From: Channallabes apus
Taxonomy: Eukaryota > Chordata > Actinopteri > Siluriformes > Clariidae
NCBI GenBank assembly: GCA_030522415.1
Contig: CM060104.1
Span: 17,611,229 to 17,675,228 of the forward strand
Direction of reading: 5' to 3'
Length of the DNA stretch: 64,000 nucleotides
Part shown: piece after piece, positions 24,661 to 34,700 of the stretch
How positions within the stretch are numbered: the first letter of the stretch is position 1
How the letters are laid out: each line of letters begins with the position of its first letter
Notes under the pieces: generated by a model
Seen by the model: the letters and a program-made list of their open reading frames with translations, nothing else
The model's database searches: none
What the model was told of the DNA's origin: nothing
Made by a program: the position numbers and the translations under genes

Positions 24661-24673
<13 letters not shown>
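24348..24673 (-). mobile_element. Chimeric SINE: two partial copies fused head-to-tail
   Basis: The first partial copy (24348-24577) runs from the (ATTC)n tail to CCGGAGTA in the central domain. At 24578 it jumps back to GGGGGGACCTGGAGCC, and a second partial copy continues to the CA-rich block at 24673. Both parts are nearly identical to the 2989-3342 SINE. A (TA)n tract and a Tc1-like element follow immediately. No target duplication bounds the composite, so recombination or slippage is more likely than two clean insertions. Confidence 0.88.

Positions 24674-24710
<37 letters not shown>
24674..24710. repeat. (TA)n microsatellite
   Basis: A TA run between the SINE and the Tc1-like element. 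It would supply TA target sites for Tc1/mariner insertion. Confidence 0.95.
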
Positions 24711-24712
<2 letters not shown>

Positions 24713-24715
<3 letters not shown>

Positions 24716-26322
24716 TGGTGTGAAAAACTATTTGCCCCCCTCCTGGTTTCTTATTCTTTTGCATGTTTGTCACACAAAATGTTTCTGATCATCAAACACA
24801 TTTAACTATTAGTCAAAGATAACACAAGTAAACACAAAATGCAGTTTTTAAATGAGGGGTTTTATTATTTAGGGAGAAAAAAAATCCAAACCTACATGGC
24901 CCTGTGTGAAAAAGTAATTGCCCCCTGAACCTAATAACTGGTTGGGCCACCCTTAGCAGCAATAACTGCAATCAAGCGTTTGCGATAACTTACAACGAGT
25001 CTTTTACAGCGCTCTGGGGGAATTTTGGCCCACTCATCTTTGCAGAATTGTTGTAATTCAGCTTTATTTGAGGATTTTCTAGCATGAACCGCATTTTTAA
25101 GGTCATGCCACAACATCTCAATAGGATTCAGGTCAGGACTTTGACTAGGCCACTCCAAAGTCTTCATTTTGTTTTTCTTCAGCCATTCAGAGGTGGATTT
25201 GCTGGTGTGTTTTGGGTCATTGTCCTGCTGCAGCACCCAAGATCGCTTCAGCTTGAGTTGACGAACAGATGGCCGGACATTCTCCTTCAGGATTTTTTGG
25301 TAGACAGTAGAATTCATGGTTCCATCTATCACATCAAGCCTTCCAGGTCCTGAAGCAGCAAAACAACCCCAGACCATCACACTACCACCACCATATTTTA
25401 CTGTTGGTATGATGTTCTTTTTCTGAAATGCTGTGTTACTTTTACACCAGATGTAACGGGACACGCACCTTCCAAAAAGTTCAACTTTTGTCTCGTCGGT
25501 CCACAAGGTATTTTCCCAAAAGTCTTGGCAATCATTGAGATGTTTTTTAGGAAAATTGAGACGAGCCTTAATGTTCTTTTTGCTTAAAAGTGGTTTGCAC
25601 CTTGGAAATCTGCCATGCAGGCCATTTTTGCCCAGTCTCTTTCTTATGGTGGAGTCGTGAACACTGACCTTAATTGAGGCAAGTGAGGCCTGCAGTTCTT
25701 TAGATGTTGTCCTGGGGTCTTTTGTGGCCTCTCGGATGAGTTGTCTCTGCGCTCTTGGGGTAATTTTGGTCGGCCGGCCACTCCTGGGAAGGTTCACCAC
25801 TGTTCCATGTTTTTGCCATTTGTGGATAATGGCTCTCACTGTGGTTCCCAAAGCTTTAGAAATGGCTTTATAACCTTTACCAGACTGATAGATCTCAATT
25901 ACTTTTGTTCTCATTTGTCCCTGAATTTCTTTGGATCTTGGCATGATGTCTAGCTTTTGAGGTGCTTTTGGTCTACTTCTCTGTGTCAGGTAGCTCCTAT
26001 TTAAGTGATTTCTTGACTGAAACAGGTGTGGCAGTAATCAGGCCTGTGGGTGACTACAGAAATTGAACTCAGGTGTGATAAACCACAGTTAAGTTATTTT
26101 TTAACAAGGGGGGCAATCACTTTTTCACACAGGGCCATGTAGATTTGGAGTTTTTTTTTCCCTTAATAACGTAAACCTTCATTTAAAAACTGCATTTTGT
26201 GTTCAATTATGTTATCTTTTACTAATAGTTAACGGTTTTTGATGAGCAGAAACATTTAAGTGTGACAAACATGCAAAAGAATAAGAAATCAGGAAGGGGG
26301 CAAATAGTTTTTCACACCACTG
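24713..26322 (-). mobile_element. Complete Tc1-like (DD34E) transposon with IR/DR ends
   Basis: A 1.61-kb element with terminal inverted repeats of about 210 bp, both beginning CAGTGGTGTGAAAAACTATT. Each inverted repeat holds an inner direct repeat (CCTGTGTGAAAAAGT...TTGCCCCC; left copy near 24901-24926, right copy near 26108-26135), the IR/DR arrangement of fish Tc1-like elements such as Sleeping Beauty. The right end is followed by TA (26323-26324). The left flank reads CA after a (TA)n tract, probably a decayed TA. The two inverted repeats differ at roughly a tenth of positions by eye. The transposase gene inside is uninterrupted. Confidence 0.95.
24931..25944 (-). CDS. Intact Tc1-like transposase, 337 aa
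   Basis: Cut-and-paste DNA transposase expected to bind the element's inverted repeats and integrate at TA in the nucleus. The start MPRSKEIQGQ has an A at -3 and begins the family's usual N-terminus. Residues 1-110 form the paired-like double helix-turn-helix region, with an AT-hook-like GRPTK at 56-60. Basic residues around 101-128 (RKRLGKNG...CKPLLSKK) resemble the nuclear-localisation segment. A glycine-rich box (GGGSVMVWG) lies at 185-193. The catalytic triad is Asp150 (LWTDET), Asp241 (QQDNDPKH) and Glu276 (DLNPIE), with 34 residues between the last two, that is DD34E. Length equals that of functional relatives (about 340). No stop or frameshift is present, unlike every other transposase in this window. 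Activity cannot be judged without comparing with the family consensus. Confidence 0.95.
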   Translation of the reverse strand: MPRSKEIQGQMRTKVIEIYQSGKGYKAISKALGTTVRAIIHKWQKHGTVVNLPRSGRPTKITPRAQRQLIREATKDPRTTSKELQASLASIKVSVHDSTIRKRLGKNGLHGRFPRCKPLLSKKNIKARLNFPKKHLNDCQDFWENTLWTDETKVELFGRCVSRYIWCKSNTAFQKKNIIPTVKYGGGSVMVWGCFAASGPGRLDVIDGTMNSTVYQKILKENVRPSVRQLKLKRSWVLQQDNDPKHTSKSTSEWLKKNKMKTLEWPSQSPDLNPIEMLWHDLKNAVHARKSSNKAELQQFCKDEWAKIPPERCKRLVVSYRKRLIAVIAAKGGPTSY

Positions 26323-28739
26323 TATATAATTTTTTTATTTTTTTATTATTTATACATTTTTTTGTGGGTGAATAACATCTGCTCTCAATGCCATCTGAAT
26401 ACATATTCTATCACATACATGCAACAGGAAGATACTGTTTTTTAATTCAAAGACCTAAATTATAATTCTTAAATCAATGGATGCATACCACATTCTAGAT
26501 GTACAGCATATCCTGCAGGTATACGGGGATATTAGAGGCAGTGTGGAGTCAGCATAAATGCAAAATTCTCTGCTGAATTTCAACCTCATTTTATATTTCT
26601 CTCTTGCAGAAAAAAAAAACATTGCAGCTACTCCAATAAAATTTCTGCAAACCAAAAACGAAAACGTTGATCTCTGAACTAAAAGCATGCTGTTCAGAAT
26701 TAATAATGTAAAAAAAAAATAATACATTATAAAATTAATACATTATCTTATATGTGAGGGTGAGAGACCCTGTCTGTGATTTGAGTTCAGAGAGGAGGCT
26801 GGAGGCAGGAGATACACCATCTGGAGCTGACAAATATAAACAATGTTCACAAAGGGGGAGTTTTTGAAATGCTTGAAAATAAACAGCTCACTCAGCTGGA
26901 ACTACCGCATATGCCCCCCCCCCCCCCCCCCCCATTTTTCTCACTTTGAAGTCAACAGCACAGAGATATCAAGAGAGAGACGGCAGACTTCCACATCTGA
27001 GCTATTGTAATGGATGGCGGTGGGATATGTGTGCAGAGTTGTTTTATTTGGCCTTTTCCATGATTCAAAGTCAGAATGAGCAGAACAGACAAAAAAAACA
27101 CAGGCAGGGTTATCAAGGGCAAATCCATAATAATCAAACAGGGACAAGCAAGCTGACACTAAAAGTTGGAACATAGAGAACCAATGATCCTAGGTATAAA
27201 GCTCAATTAAGTTTCACATAAAGCAATGTCATTAAATATACTGTGGGGAAACAGGATATATGGGAGTACTAATGCTAGTGTTTAACTAAGGAGCTCTCAG
27301 TAGCATTCATTTAAAACGCTTACTGAATGTCTGTCTGCACTAGGCCTTCACAGGACATTTATTCAAGATTTATAGCACATACAGGTTTGGAAACTTGGCT
27401 TTATTTTCTTTAATGGGCACAGAATTAAATAGTAGTTATGACCATCCTACTTGACTCAAACATTATCGAGTGAGCTAAATAGCCAAGTCAACAAGTAATG
27501 GCATGGAAGTCTATAACTATAACTATAACAATTAAATATAATTGAAATAATATATTGACAGAGATACTGTCTTGTCGAGTCGGAGTTATGGTTCTGTTCT
27601 TGCAGCCAGATTCACATGAGTTGACTGCAGGCAAATTCATTCATTCAGACATTGTGAGTTCAAACAGAGATGACACCACAGTCATATGTGGCTGAGAGTC
27701 CAAGAGAGCAAACCTGGCAGGGTGAGAGCTATATGTGCTCTCTCCTGTCAATCACAGTGACACTAGACAATTGTAGGTGAAAAAGGGCAGATAATGCTTT
27801 CCTCCAAGTCTGGTCCACTGGCATGTCATAATATGTGCAACACAAAAAAATCATTTGGGTTCAATGTTATGTCTCATTTAGTTCTGTGTGCATGTGTTTG
27901 TGTGAAGGAGAAAGAGAACATCTGTGTGTGTTCACAATTTCTGGTCAAGTCACATGACAGCATAATCAGATTCTCTCGGCTATGTCTCTGCACTGGCCTT
28001 CCTGTAAGCTCCATCACCCCCAATGTCTCAATTCTATGCATGCTCAATCAGACACTATTGTGAGAATTGTGCTGATAGAAAGCTGAAGCTGGACTGACTG
28101 CAGTTGCAAAGGGAAAACAGGACTTCCATGGCCACGGCATCAGCACAGCAGAGCTGCTGAACAGAAACACTAAAAATACTGCCAGTGAAATTACTGCTGC
28201 TTAATTGGGCCAAACTGAATGCCTTTGAGAGTGGCTGCACCTGTCATGCCTCGCTAATAGACAGCATGTCAACAAATATACTGAGCTCATTTTTTATGAC
28301 ATATGATGGCACAGTGTAACGTTTTTCAGTATTCTATTCAGCAAAGACAGATGCAGGTGCAGCTATATATTAAGCAAAGTACTCAGAAACAAGCAAAATA
28401 AACATAAAGACATGTAAACTGTGAATATGAGGAAAGTTCATACAGGCTTTATGCATCACGCAACCCACACGGAAATAACCTATATAAACACATGTGACAT
28501 ATATAAAATTGGCCGTTTTCCTATATTATATGTACATATATGCGTACATACTGTATATACGTGCATATATGTACCTATATGTTTACCTAGATATTAGTAA
28601 AATTATACAAATCCATATGCTAGACAACAAAGAAAAGCCCAAAATGTAGAAATAATTTTTTTTTAATTTTCTTAAGAACAATCGCATAGCAAAAGAACAA
28701 AAATATAGTACAAGAACATAAATAAGACAAAAGACTGAA
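26323..28739. other. Intergenic DNA, no gene supported
   Basis: Contains a (C)20 run at 26914-26933 and an AT-rich palindromic stretch at 28495-28600 (TATATGTACATATATGCG) similar in style to 31690-32125. The interval 28060-28250 is complex single-copy-looking sequence and a candidate conserved noncoding element. No exon is recognised. Confidence 0.4.
26914..26933. repeat. Poly-C run of 20
   Basis: An uninterrupted C run, which could also vary with sequencing or assembly. Confidence 0.9.
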
Positions 28740-29012
28740 CAGGGGGGTGTTCTTCGTACGTCGCAGTTAGCTGGATTTGACAACTCATTTGTCCTGATCT
28801 TGGATTGTTTCGTTCTTCGATGCTCATCTCGCATTTGCTGTCATAGCAACATGTCCGTAAGCTTGAACCTGCTCGGTAGCAGGTTTATTTCATGTAAACA
28901 GGATTAAGGCTGCACTCCTGCCGGGTTATGATTGCTTGAAATGGTGAAGTCACATCTGATTGGATAAAGAGCGCTGACGTGGACTGACTCACGTGGGGAA
29001 AGAAAAGTATCT

Positions 29013-29015
<3 letters not shown>

Positions 29016-29055
<40 letters not shown>
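29016..29055. repeat. (TA)n microsatellite
   Basis: A pure TA run inside the TIR element. Confidence 0.95.
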
Positions 29056-29193
29056 GGCTTGCCATAATATATTATATATGATATCAAATATTATTATAAT
29101 AAACTCTAGGCACGAGACAGCCCTCAAGACCATTAATTCAAATTCTTGTATAATGTTTATTTTGTAACACATTTAATTTTCAGGGGTTCGTTA

Positions 29194-29196
<3 letters not shown>

Positions 29197-29253
<57 letters not shown>
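29197..29253. repeat. (TA)n microsatellite
   Basis: A second pure TA run in the same TIR element. Confidence 0.95.
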
Positions 29254-29258
<5 letters not shown>

Positions 29259-29833
29259 AAAATATTTTTTATAATGAAAAATTGGACAAAACTAATTTTA
29301 TTATAAAGAAAACAATATAAAAGTATATATGTTTTTGAAAAAATTTCATATTTCTATTTTCCATATACAACATATTTATTTTCATATTTCTTATTTTATT
29401 TTATTGTCTCATGGAATTTGTAAAACACATGTGCATATTATGTTCTAATATAATATTTGATAGCGATTATGTGTGTGTGGTGGGGAGGGGGGGGGGTCCA
29501 TGGCAGGGAAGCATTTCAGCGCATAACACGTGGGAGGGGGCATTTCAGCGCATAACAGGTGTTACAAAAAAAATTGAACTTGTTCTTTTGTCATTTCATC
29601 AACCAATCAAAGGGCTTGTGATCAGTGTTTCTACTGTCGATGCATATCGCCTTTTAAACCAACGCACGAACGCGCAATAATCCTAGACAACTCAATCCGG
29701 CCAAACTAATCATCAACAACAGGTGTGCTGAAGAACCGACTTAGCCAGGTCTTAATTAGCACGATGATCTCATCTTAGATGTGTCAATTCACCCCGGATG
29801 GTTCAAGCGACGTACGAAGAACACCCCCCTGAA

Positions 29834-31685
29834 GGAAAAAAAAAATTATTTTGAGGACCTTCTCAGCTCCGTGAGCTTTGAATTGATAGATGTGCCTATC
29901 TGCCTTCGGGTGGCTGCCGGCCACTTCTTCAATGTTGCATCTAGAGAAGACAAAAATAATGAGACAGTATAATAATAATAAACGATTATTTATTAAAACT
30001 TCAGACGACAACAATTAGTGCCACGAGGTTATTTGCAACACTATATGTTCTACAAAATAGAGGACTACACACCTTACAGCGCAATATAATGTGGCTTTAG
30101 AAAAGGAAAGGTAGGATTAAGAAGTGAGCAAGTGATGAATTAGTATTATAGGTCCCAAGCAGATACAGTATCAATAATGGGTGCCCTACGTTATGCAGTC
30201 TCCATTGATGGCTAATAAACATTGATACAAGTAGGCTATGGTTAAAGTGGTTAACTTATAAAGTCTTAAATGTTTTGTTTTCCCTTCTCAACGCATTATG
30301 CATTTACTCACCAATAATGGCTACCTTTTTAATTTGGTCAAGTCTCCAAGTCGAAGGTGCCCAGCAGCAGATTCCGTACCATATTCCGTAGCAGATTCCG
30401 TAGCAGAGGTGGCAAGGCGGGCTGCTCTCCACGCTTCTGCCTGGCAAAACCCCAGAGCCCTTTATAACTTTATAATAATTTCACATCACAACATTAATTT
30501 ATTGGCAACTTTTAGAAACTTTTCATGTTTCATACTGATTCTTATGTTTAGCTTCCCAATAGTTAATAGGATTTTATGTATAAATGCAGATTAATGATAA
30601 AGATACATGCAGGGTAAAACTGCAACAGGAACAATACAAAATAAAAACTGAAAAAAGACAGACATTCAGAGTAAAACAGTGCAAGATAAAAAATAAAAAT
30701 AAAAATAAAAAAACATACATGCAGGGCAAGCATTGGTGGGAGCAATGTCCAAGCAGTGTAGAGAAATATTTCTGTACGACTTCATTGTTTTGTGCTGTGT
30801 AGTATAGTATTGTAATAGCTGATCAGAGTGATCAACTCCCCATGTGCTGGTTGTTACATGTTGTGCATGGAAATGTCCTACGTAAGGCAGTATTTTAGCC
30901 ACCTGGAACTAGCTCGTTTGTGCTAAATAACATTACCGATAGCAGTGTTATAAGCTAACCAAAATGGAGCCAAATATATTAGCAACCATAATCTATAAAG
31001 CTATCCAAAACAAGGTGAATATAAACATCTGTAAACTCCATAAGGCATTAGCTTAGTCACCGGGAAATATCATGTTTGTGCTACATGAGGCAGCATGTTA
31101 GCATGATTTACCTAACCTATATAAATGGCATTGAAAGCCAATGTGTCACACATGCTGAAAAGAGCTAGCTGTAGTGAGGAAAATATTTACTAATATTAGT
31201 TTAATATTATCAGAATAAGAGTTATATAAGACTTAATAACTTACCCAGTGTAGCATGGGTCTATTCTCTGTTCAAAATGCTCCAGTTCGTCATCGTCGGA
31301 GTCACGCAGTCTTCTTCTGAGGTAAATGTAAACTCCTCCCACTTTGCCATCTTACAAAACGTGCAGAAAACTCACTGAATCTGAGTGTTTTCAAGCCTGT
31401 CTCTCTGTGTTCGTTTTTCATGCCGGTGTCCGGGGGCGTGGCCTAGTATGTAAATTACCTGGACTGATTTCCGTGTGATTGGCGTGTCCTGCCTCGGGTC
31501 ATTAGAAGATAAGTGCGACAGAAATTCTGTCTCTCCTTGGTTTCATACGGATTACATAAACTGAGAATATTTGTTTTCAATGTGACTTGCATCATTTAAA
31601 AGTAGACACTTTAAGCTTTCTATAGATATATTTCTCATTTCTCATTTCAGTTAATTTTAGTGACGTGTTTCAAAAAGATTTTCAC
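29834..31685. other. Repeat-like region with exon-like signals, no intact gene
   Basis: Two short minus-strand segments look like decayed exons. At about 29845-29945 a frame containing CNIEEVAGSHPKADRHIYQF is preceded by a pyrimidine tract and TCTCTAG acceptor. At 31245-31350 an ATG with MAKWEEFTFTS runs, after an apparent frameshift, into acidic RDSDDDELEHFEQ and ends at a strong donor GTAAGT (31239-31244 on the plus strand). CpG-richer sequence at 31390-31520 could be the matching promoter. I do not recognise the protein. ATTCCGTAGCAG occurs in short tandem at about 30366-30410. Confidence 0.35.
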
Positions 31686-31689
31686 GGAG

Positions 31690-32125
31690 ACTGAGGTTTC
31701 ATATATGTGCATATATCCTCATATACTGTAAGTGGGCAATTAGGATACCAATTTCATGTGTTCGCACATAAGATTTTTGCATTTTTTAAATTTAGTTCTT
31801 AGTTATTGCCTTGATAATAGAAAATATGAGCTAGGCATCATGTATGACAGTTGCCAAAGTGAGATATGAGCTAAAATGACCAGATCCTGCCATAGGAGAC
31901 ATATCTTGTATGTACATATAGGGCTTATATGTGGGTATAAAGAAGCAATACAGGAGACCTATATGGCCTGTATATGCACATATATGCACCTCAATGTTTA
32001 TCATATATATGCATATATACTGCATATATGTTTCATATATGCGCATATATCCTCATATAGGTGTGGATATATGCGCATACATACTGCATATAGGTTTCAT
32101 ATATTCGCATATATCCTCATATAGG
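31690..32125. repeat. AT-rich repeat with 64-bp tandem dimer
   Basis: CATATATCCTCATATA occurs at about 31710, 32044 and 32108. Between 32011 and 32124 a 64-bp unit (ACTGCATATATGTTTCATAT... at 32019 and again at 32083) is present twice. Numerous CATATATG palindromes surround it. It may be part of a MITE or a satellite-like repeat. Confidence 0.7.
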
Positions 32126-32401
32126 TTCTTTCCATGTGGGAACATATAGACCCTTCAACGAACAGCAATAACAAATGCAGCTTCATAAGCAGATCCTAAA
32201 AACCCATTCACTCACTCGCTCTTTATCTATACCACTTCATCCTGGATGGGGTGCCAATCTATCACAGGACACACAGACACACTCTTCAGGCAATTTGGGA
32301 ATGCCAATTAGCGTAATCTACATGTCTTTGGATTGTGGGAGAAAATTGGAGTACTGGGAGGAAACCCACCAAGCACAGGGAGAACATGCAAACTCTATGT
32401 A

Positions 32402-33868
32402 CAGGTCCTTCTCAAAAAATTTGCATATTGTGATGAAGTTCATTATTTTCTGTAAGGTACTGATAAACATTTGACTTTCATATATTTTAGATTCATTACA
32501 CACAACTGAAGTAGTTCAAGCCTTTTATTGTTTTAATATTGATGATTGTGGCATACAGCTCATGAAAACCCAAAATCCCTATCTCAAAAAATTAGCATAT
32601 TATGAAAATTGTATTAACCTAATCATCTGAATCAACTAATTAACTCTAAACACCTGCAAAAGATTCCTGAGGCTTTTAAAAACTCCCAGCCTGGTTCATT
32701 ACTCAAAACCACAATCATGGGTAAGACTGCCGACCTGACTGCTGTCCAGAAGGCCATCATTGACACCCTCAAGCAAGAGGGTAAGACACAGAAAGAAATT
32801 TCTGAACGAATAGGCTGTTCCCAGAGTGCTGTATCAAGGCACCTCAGTGGGAAGTCTGTGCAAAGGAAAAAGTGCGGCAGAAAACGCTGCACTACGAGAA
32901 GAGGTGACCGGGCCCTGAGGAAGATTGTGGAGAAGGACCGATTCCAGACCTTGGGGGACCTGCGGAAGCAGTGGACTGAGTCTGGAGTAGAAACATCCAG
33001 AGCCACCGTGTACAGGCGTGTGCAGGAAATGGGCTACAGTTTGCAAATTTTGCATATCATTCGGAAATCAAGGTGCCAGAGTCTGGAGGAAGACTGGGGA
33101 GAGGGAAATGCCAAAATGCCTGAAGTCCAGTGTCAAGTACCCACAGTCAGTGATGGTCTGGGGTGCCATGTCAGCTGCTGGTGTTGGTCCACTGTGTTTT
33201 ATCAAGGGCAGGGTCAATGCAGCTAGCTATCAGGAGATTTTGGAGCACTTCATGCTTCCATCTGCTGAAAAGCTTTATGGAGATGAAGATTTCATTTTTC
33301 AGCACGACCTGGCACCTGCTCACAGTGCCAAAACCACTAGTAAATGGTTTACTGACCATGTATTACTGTGCTCAATTGGCCTGCCAACTCTCCTGACCTG
33401 AACCCCATAGAGAATCTGCAGGATATTGTGAAGAGAAAGTTGAGAGACACAAGACCCAACACTCTGGATGAGCTTAAGGCCGCTATCGAAGCATCCTGGG
33501 CCTCCATAACTCCTCAGCAGTGCCACAGGCTGATTGCCTCCATGCCATGCCGCATTGAAGCAGTCATTTCTGCAAAAGGAATCCCGACCAAGTATTTAGT
33601 GCATTACTGAACATAATTATTTGAAGGTTGACTTTTTTGTATTCAAAACACTTTTCTTTTATTGGTCGGATGAAATATGCTAATTTTTTGAGATTTGGGA
33701 TTTTGGGTTTTCATGAGCTGTATGCCACAATCATCAATATTAAAACAATAAAAGGCTTGAACAACTTCAGTTGTGTGTAATGAATCTAAAATATATGAAA
33801 GTCTAATGTTTACCAGTACATTACAGAAAATAATGAACTTGAAATGCAATTTTTTTGAGAAGGACCTG
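32402..33868 (+). mobile_element. Tc1-like transposon with about 210-bp inverted repeats, inactive
   Basis: The ends are CAGGTCCTTCTCAAAAAATT and its inverse, with inner repeats carrying ATCTCAAAAAATTAGCATAT (left, about 32580-32600) and its inverse near 33675-33700. The TA duplication is intact on both sides. Length 1467 bp. The transposase inside is broken by a deletion and a frameshift. Confidence 0.93.
32717..33610 (+). pseudogene. Broken Tc1-like transposase
   Basis: The N-terminus MGKTADLTAVQKAII and helix-turn-helix region (SQSAVSRHLSGKS), with a Lys/Arg-rich linker, are open from 32717 to about 33037. The reading then jumps frame: about 45 codons, including the first catalytic Asp, are missing before KFCISFGNQGARVW (33045 onward). 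The second frame holds the glycine-type box (VMVWGAMSAAGVG) and the second catalytic Asp (FQHDLAPAH, codon 33306-33308), then runs out at 33401. The third frame, from about 33368, contains [10 protein letters not shown], with Glu at 33410-33412, and ends at TGA 33608-33610. The conserved Trp after ENL is changed. The product cannot be catalytic, since one metal-binding Asp is gone. Confidence 0.92.
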
Positions 33869-33945
33869 TACATAGACTCAAGATGGGAATCGAACCTGGA
33901 TCTTAGACCTTCAAGGTGATAAAGCTAAACACTAAGTCGCCAATC

Positions 33946-34335
33946 AAGTCGTCTCAGTCAATCAAGTTGAAATGAGACAGAGGTAATGGTGATTCTGTTA
34001 TATGATGTGCTGGGGCTGGTGGGTAGTGCTATTCTGTGTACCTGTGGCACTACCATAAAAGACCTGCCGATCCACCACATTCGTCCATGTGTGGCAATGC
34101 AAAAAAACAGTCAAGAGGGGTTCCTGGACATGTGAGATGTTTCTTAACACACAAGGGCCCTTAGGCTAAAATGATACTTTGGGAGCTCTACCCTAAACAT
34201 AACCAGCAGGATGGGTGATGTTTCTTTTTTTACAAGTGAAGTGGTGCAATTTCTTCTGCTTAGGTAAACGGTAAAACAATGTCCAAGGTGGAGCATGAAA
34301 ACAAGGCAATAGGCACTTCAAAACCAGTGGGGTAC
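33946..34335. other. Intergenic DNA, no gene seen
   Basis: No repeat or exon is recognised. It may be the 5' part of the same unit as the adjoining minisatellite. Confidence 0.35.
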
Positions 34336-34700
34336 GTATCTAGGGCAAAGCCAGAAGGGGAGTGATGTACAGCGCAAGTCAGAGGGAGAGATTCTCAGCA
34401 TGTTAAAGTGGGGAGCAAAGTTTTCCACAAAGCCAGATGGGAAACATTTTCAATGAAGCAAGAGTGGGGAGTGATGTCCCCACTGAACCAAAGAAGTGAA
34501 GTGACAACTTCATCAGAGCAAGGTGGCAGAGCAGATTCCTCAGCAGTCAAAGCAACCTTCAAAGTGGAGCAGGGTGGCATAGTGACATCTGGAGCAGAGC
34601 GGAGAGATGGACCATGATCTGTAATGGCATCCTGTGCATGGCTGAGGAGTAAGGAGACATCTTCAGCAGAGCAAGGAGGAGGCGCAACACCTTGTGAAGT
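34336..34700 (+). repeat. Degenerate ~30-bp minisatellite with an open frame
   Basis: Units of 27-30 bp follow the pattern GAGTGGGGAGTGATGTCCCC followed by ACTGAACCAA. At least eight units are recognisable between about 34350 and 34600. The frame at 34408-34617 is open for 69 codons and reads repetitive Glu/Gln/Gly-rich motifs (SEQGGRADSS, KVEQGGIVTS). Whether this is a decayed coding repeat of a retroelement or simple noncoding satellite cannot be decided here. Confidence 0.55.

Larger units (their letters stand above)
28740..29831. mobile_element. Non-autonomous DNA transposon with 25-bp perfect TIRs
   Basis: Both ends carry the same 25-bp inverted repeat, starting CAGGGGGGTGTTCTTC and containing GTACGTCGC, at 28740-28764 and 29807-29831. 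GAA occurs just left (28737-28739) and at 29831-29833, so a 3-bp duplication overlapping the last G is possible, which would fit PIF/Harbinger-like elements; the superfamily is otherwise uncertain. The interior has no long reading frame. It includes two (TA)n tracts and a GCATTTCAGCGCATAACA direct repeat (about 29509 and 29539). Perfect TIRs suggest a young insertion or strong constraint on the ends. Confidence 0.85.
32203..33945 (-). mobile_element. SINE split by a Tc1-like insertion
   Basis: A diverged minus-strand SINE occupies 32203-32401 (tail, CCACTTCATCCTGGATGG, AATTAGCGTAATCTACATG, AAACCCACCAAGCACAGGG) and resumes at 33869-33945 (CATAGACTCAAGATGGGAAT, GAACCTGGATCTTAGACC). The break lies at a TA, which is duplicated at 32400-32401 and 33869-33870 around the Tc1-like element. 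The SINE was therefore present first. Confidence 0.88.

Noticed and set aside
25084..25353. 89-codon plus-strand frame inside the Tc1-like element
   Set aside because: It is antisense to the intact transposase and is its shadow.
34408..34617. Host gene encoding an EQGG repeat protein
   Set aside because: The unit length varies out of phase and no exon signals surround it, so I list it as a minisatellite instead.
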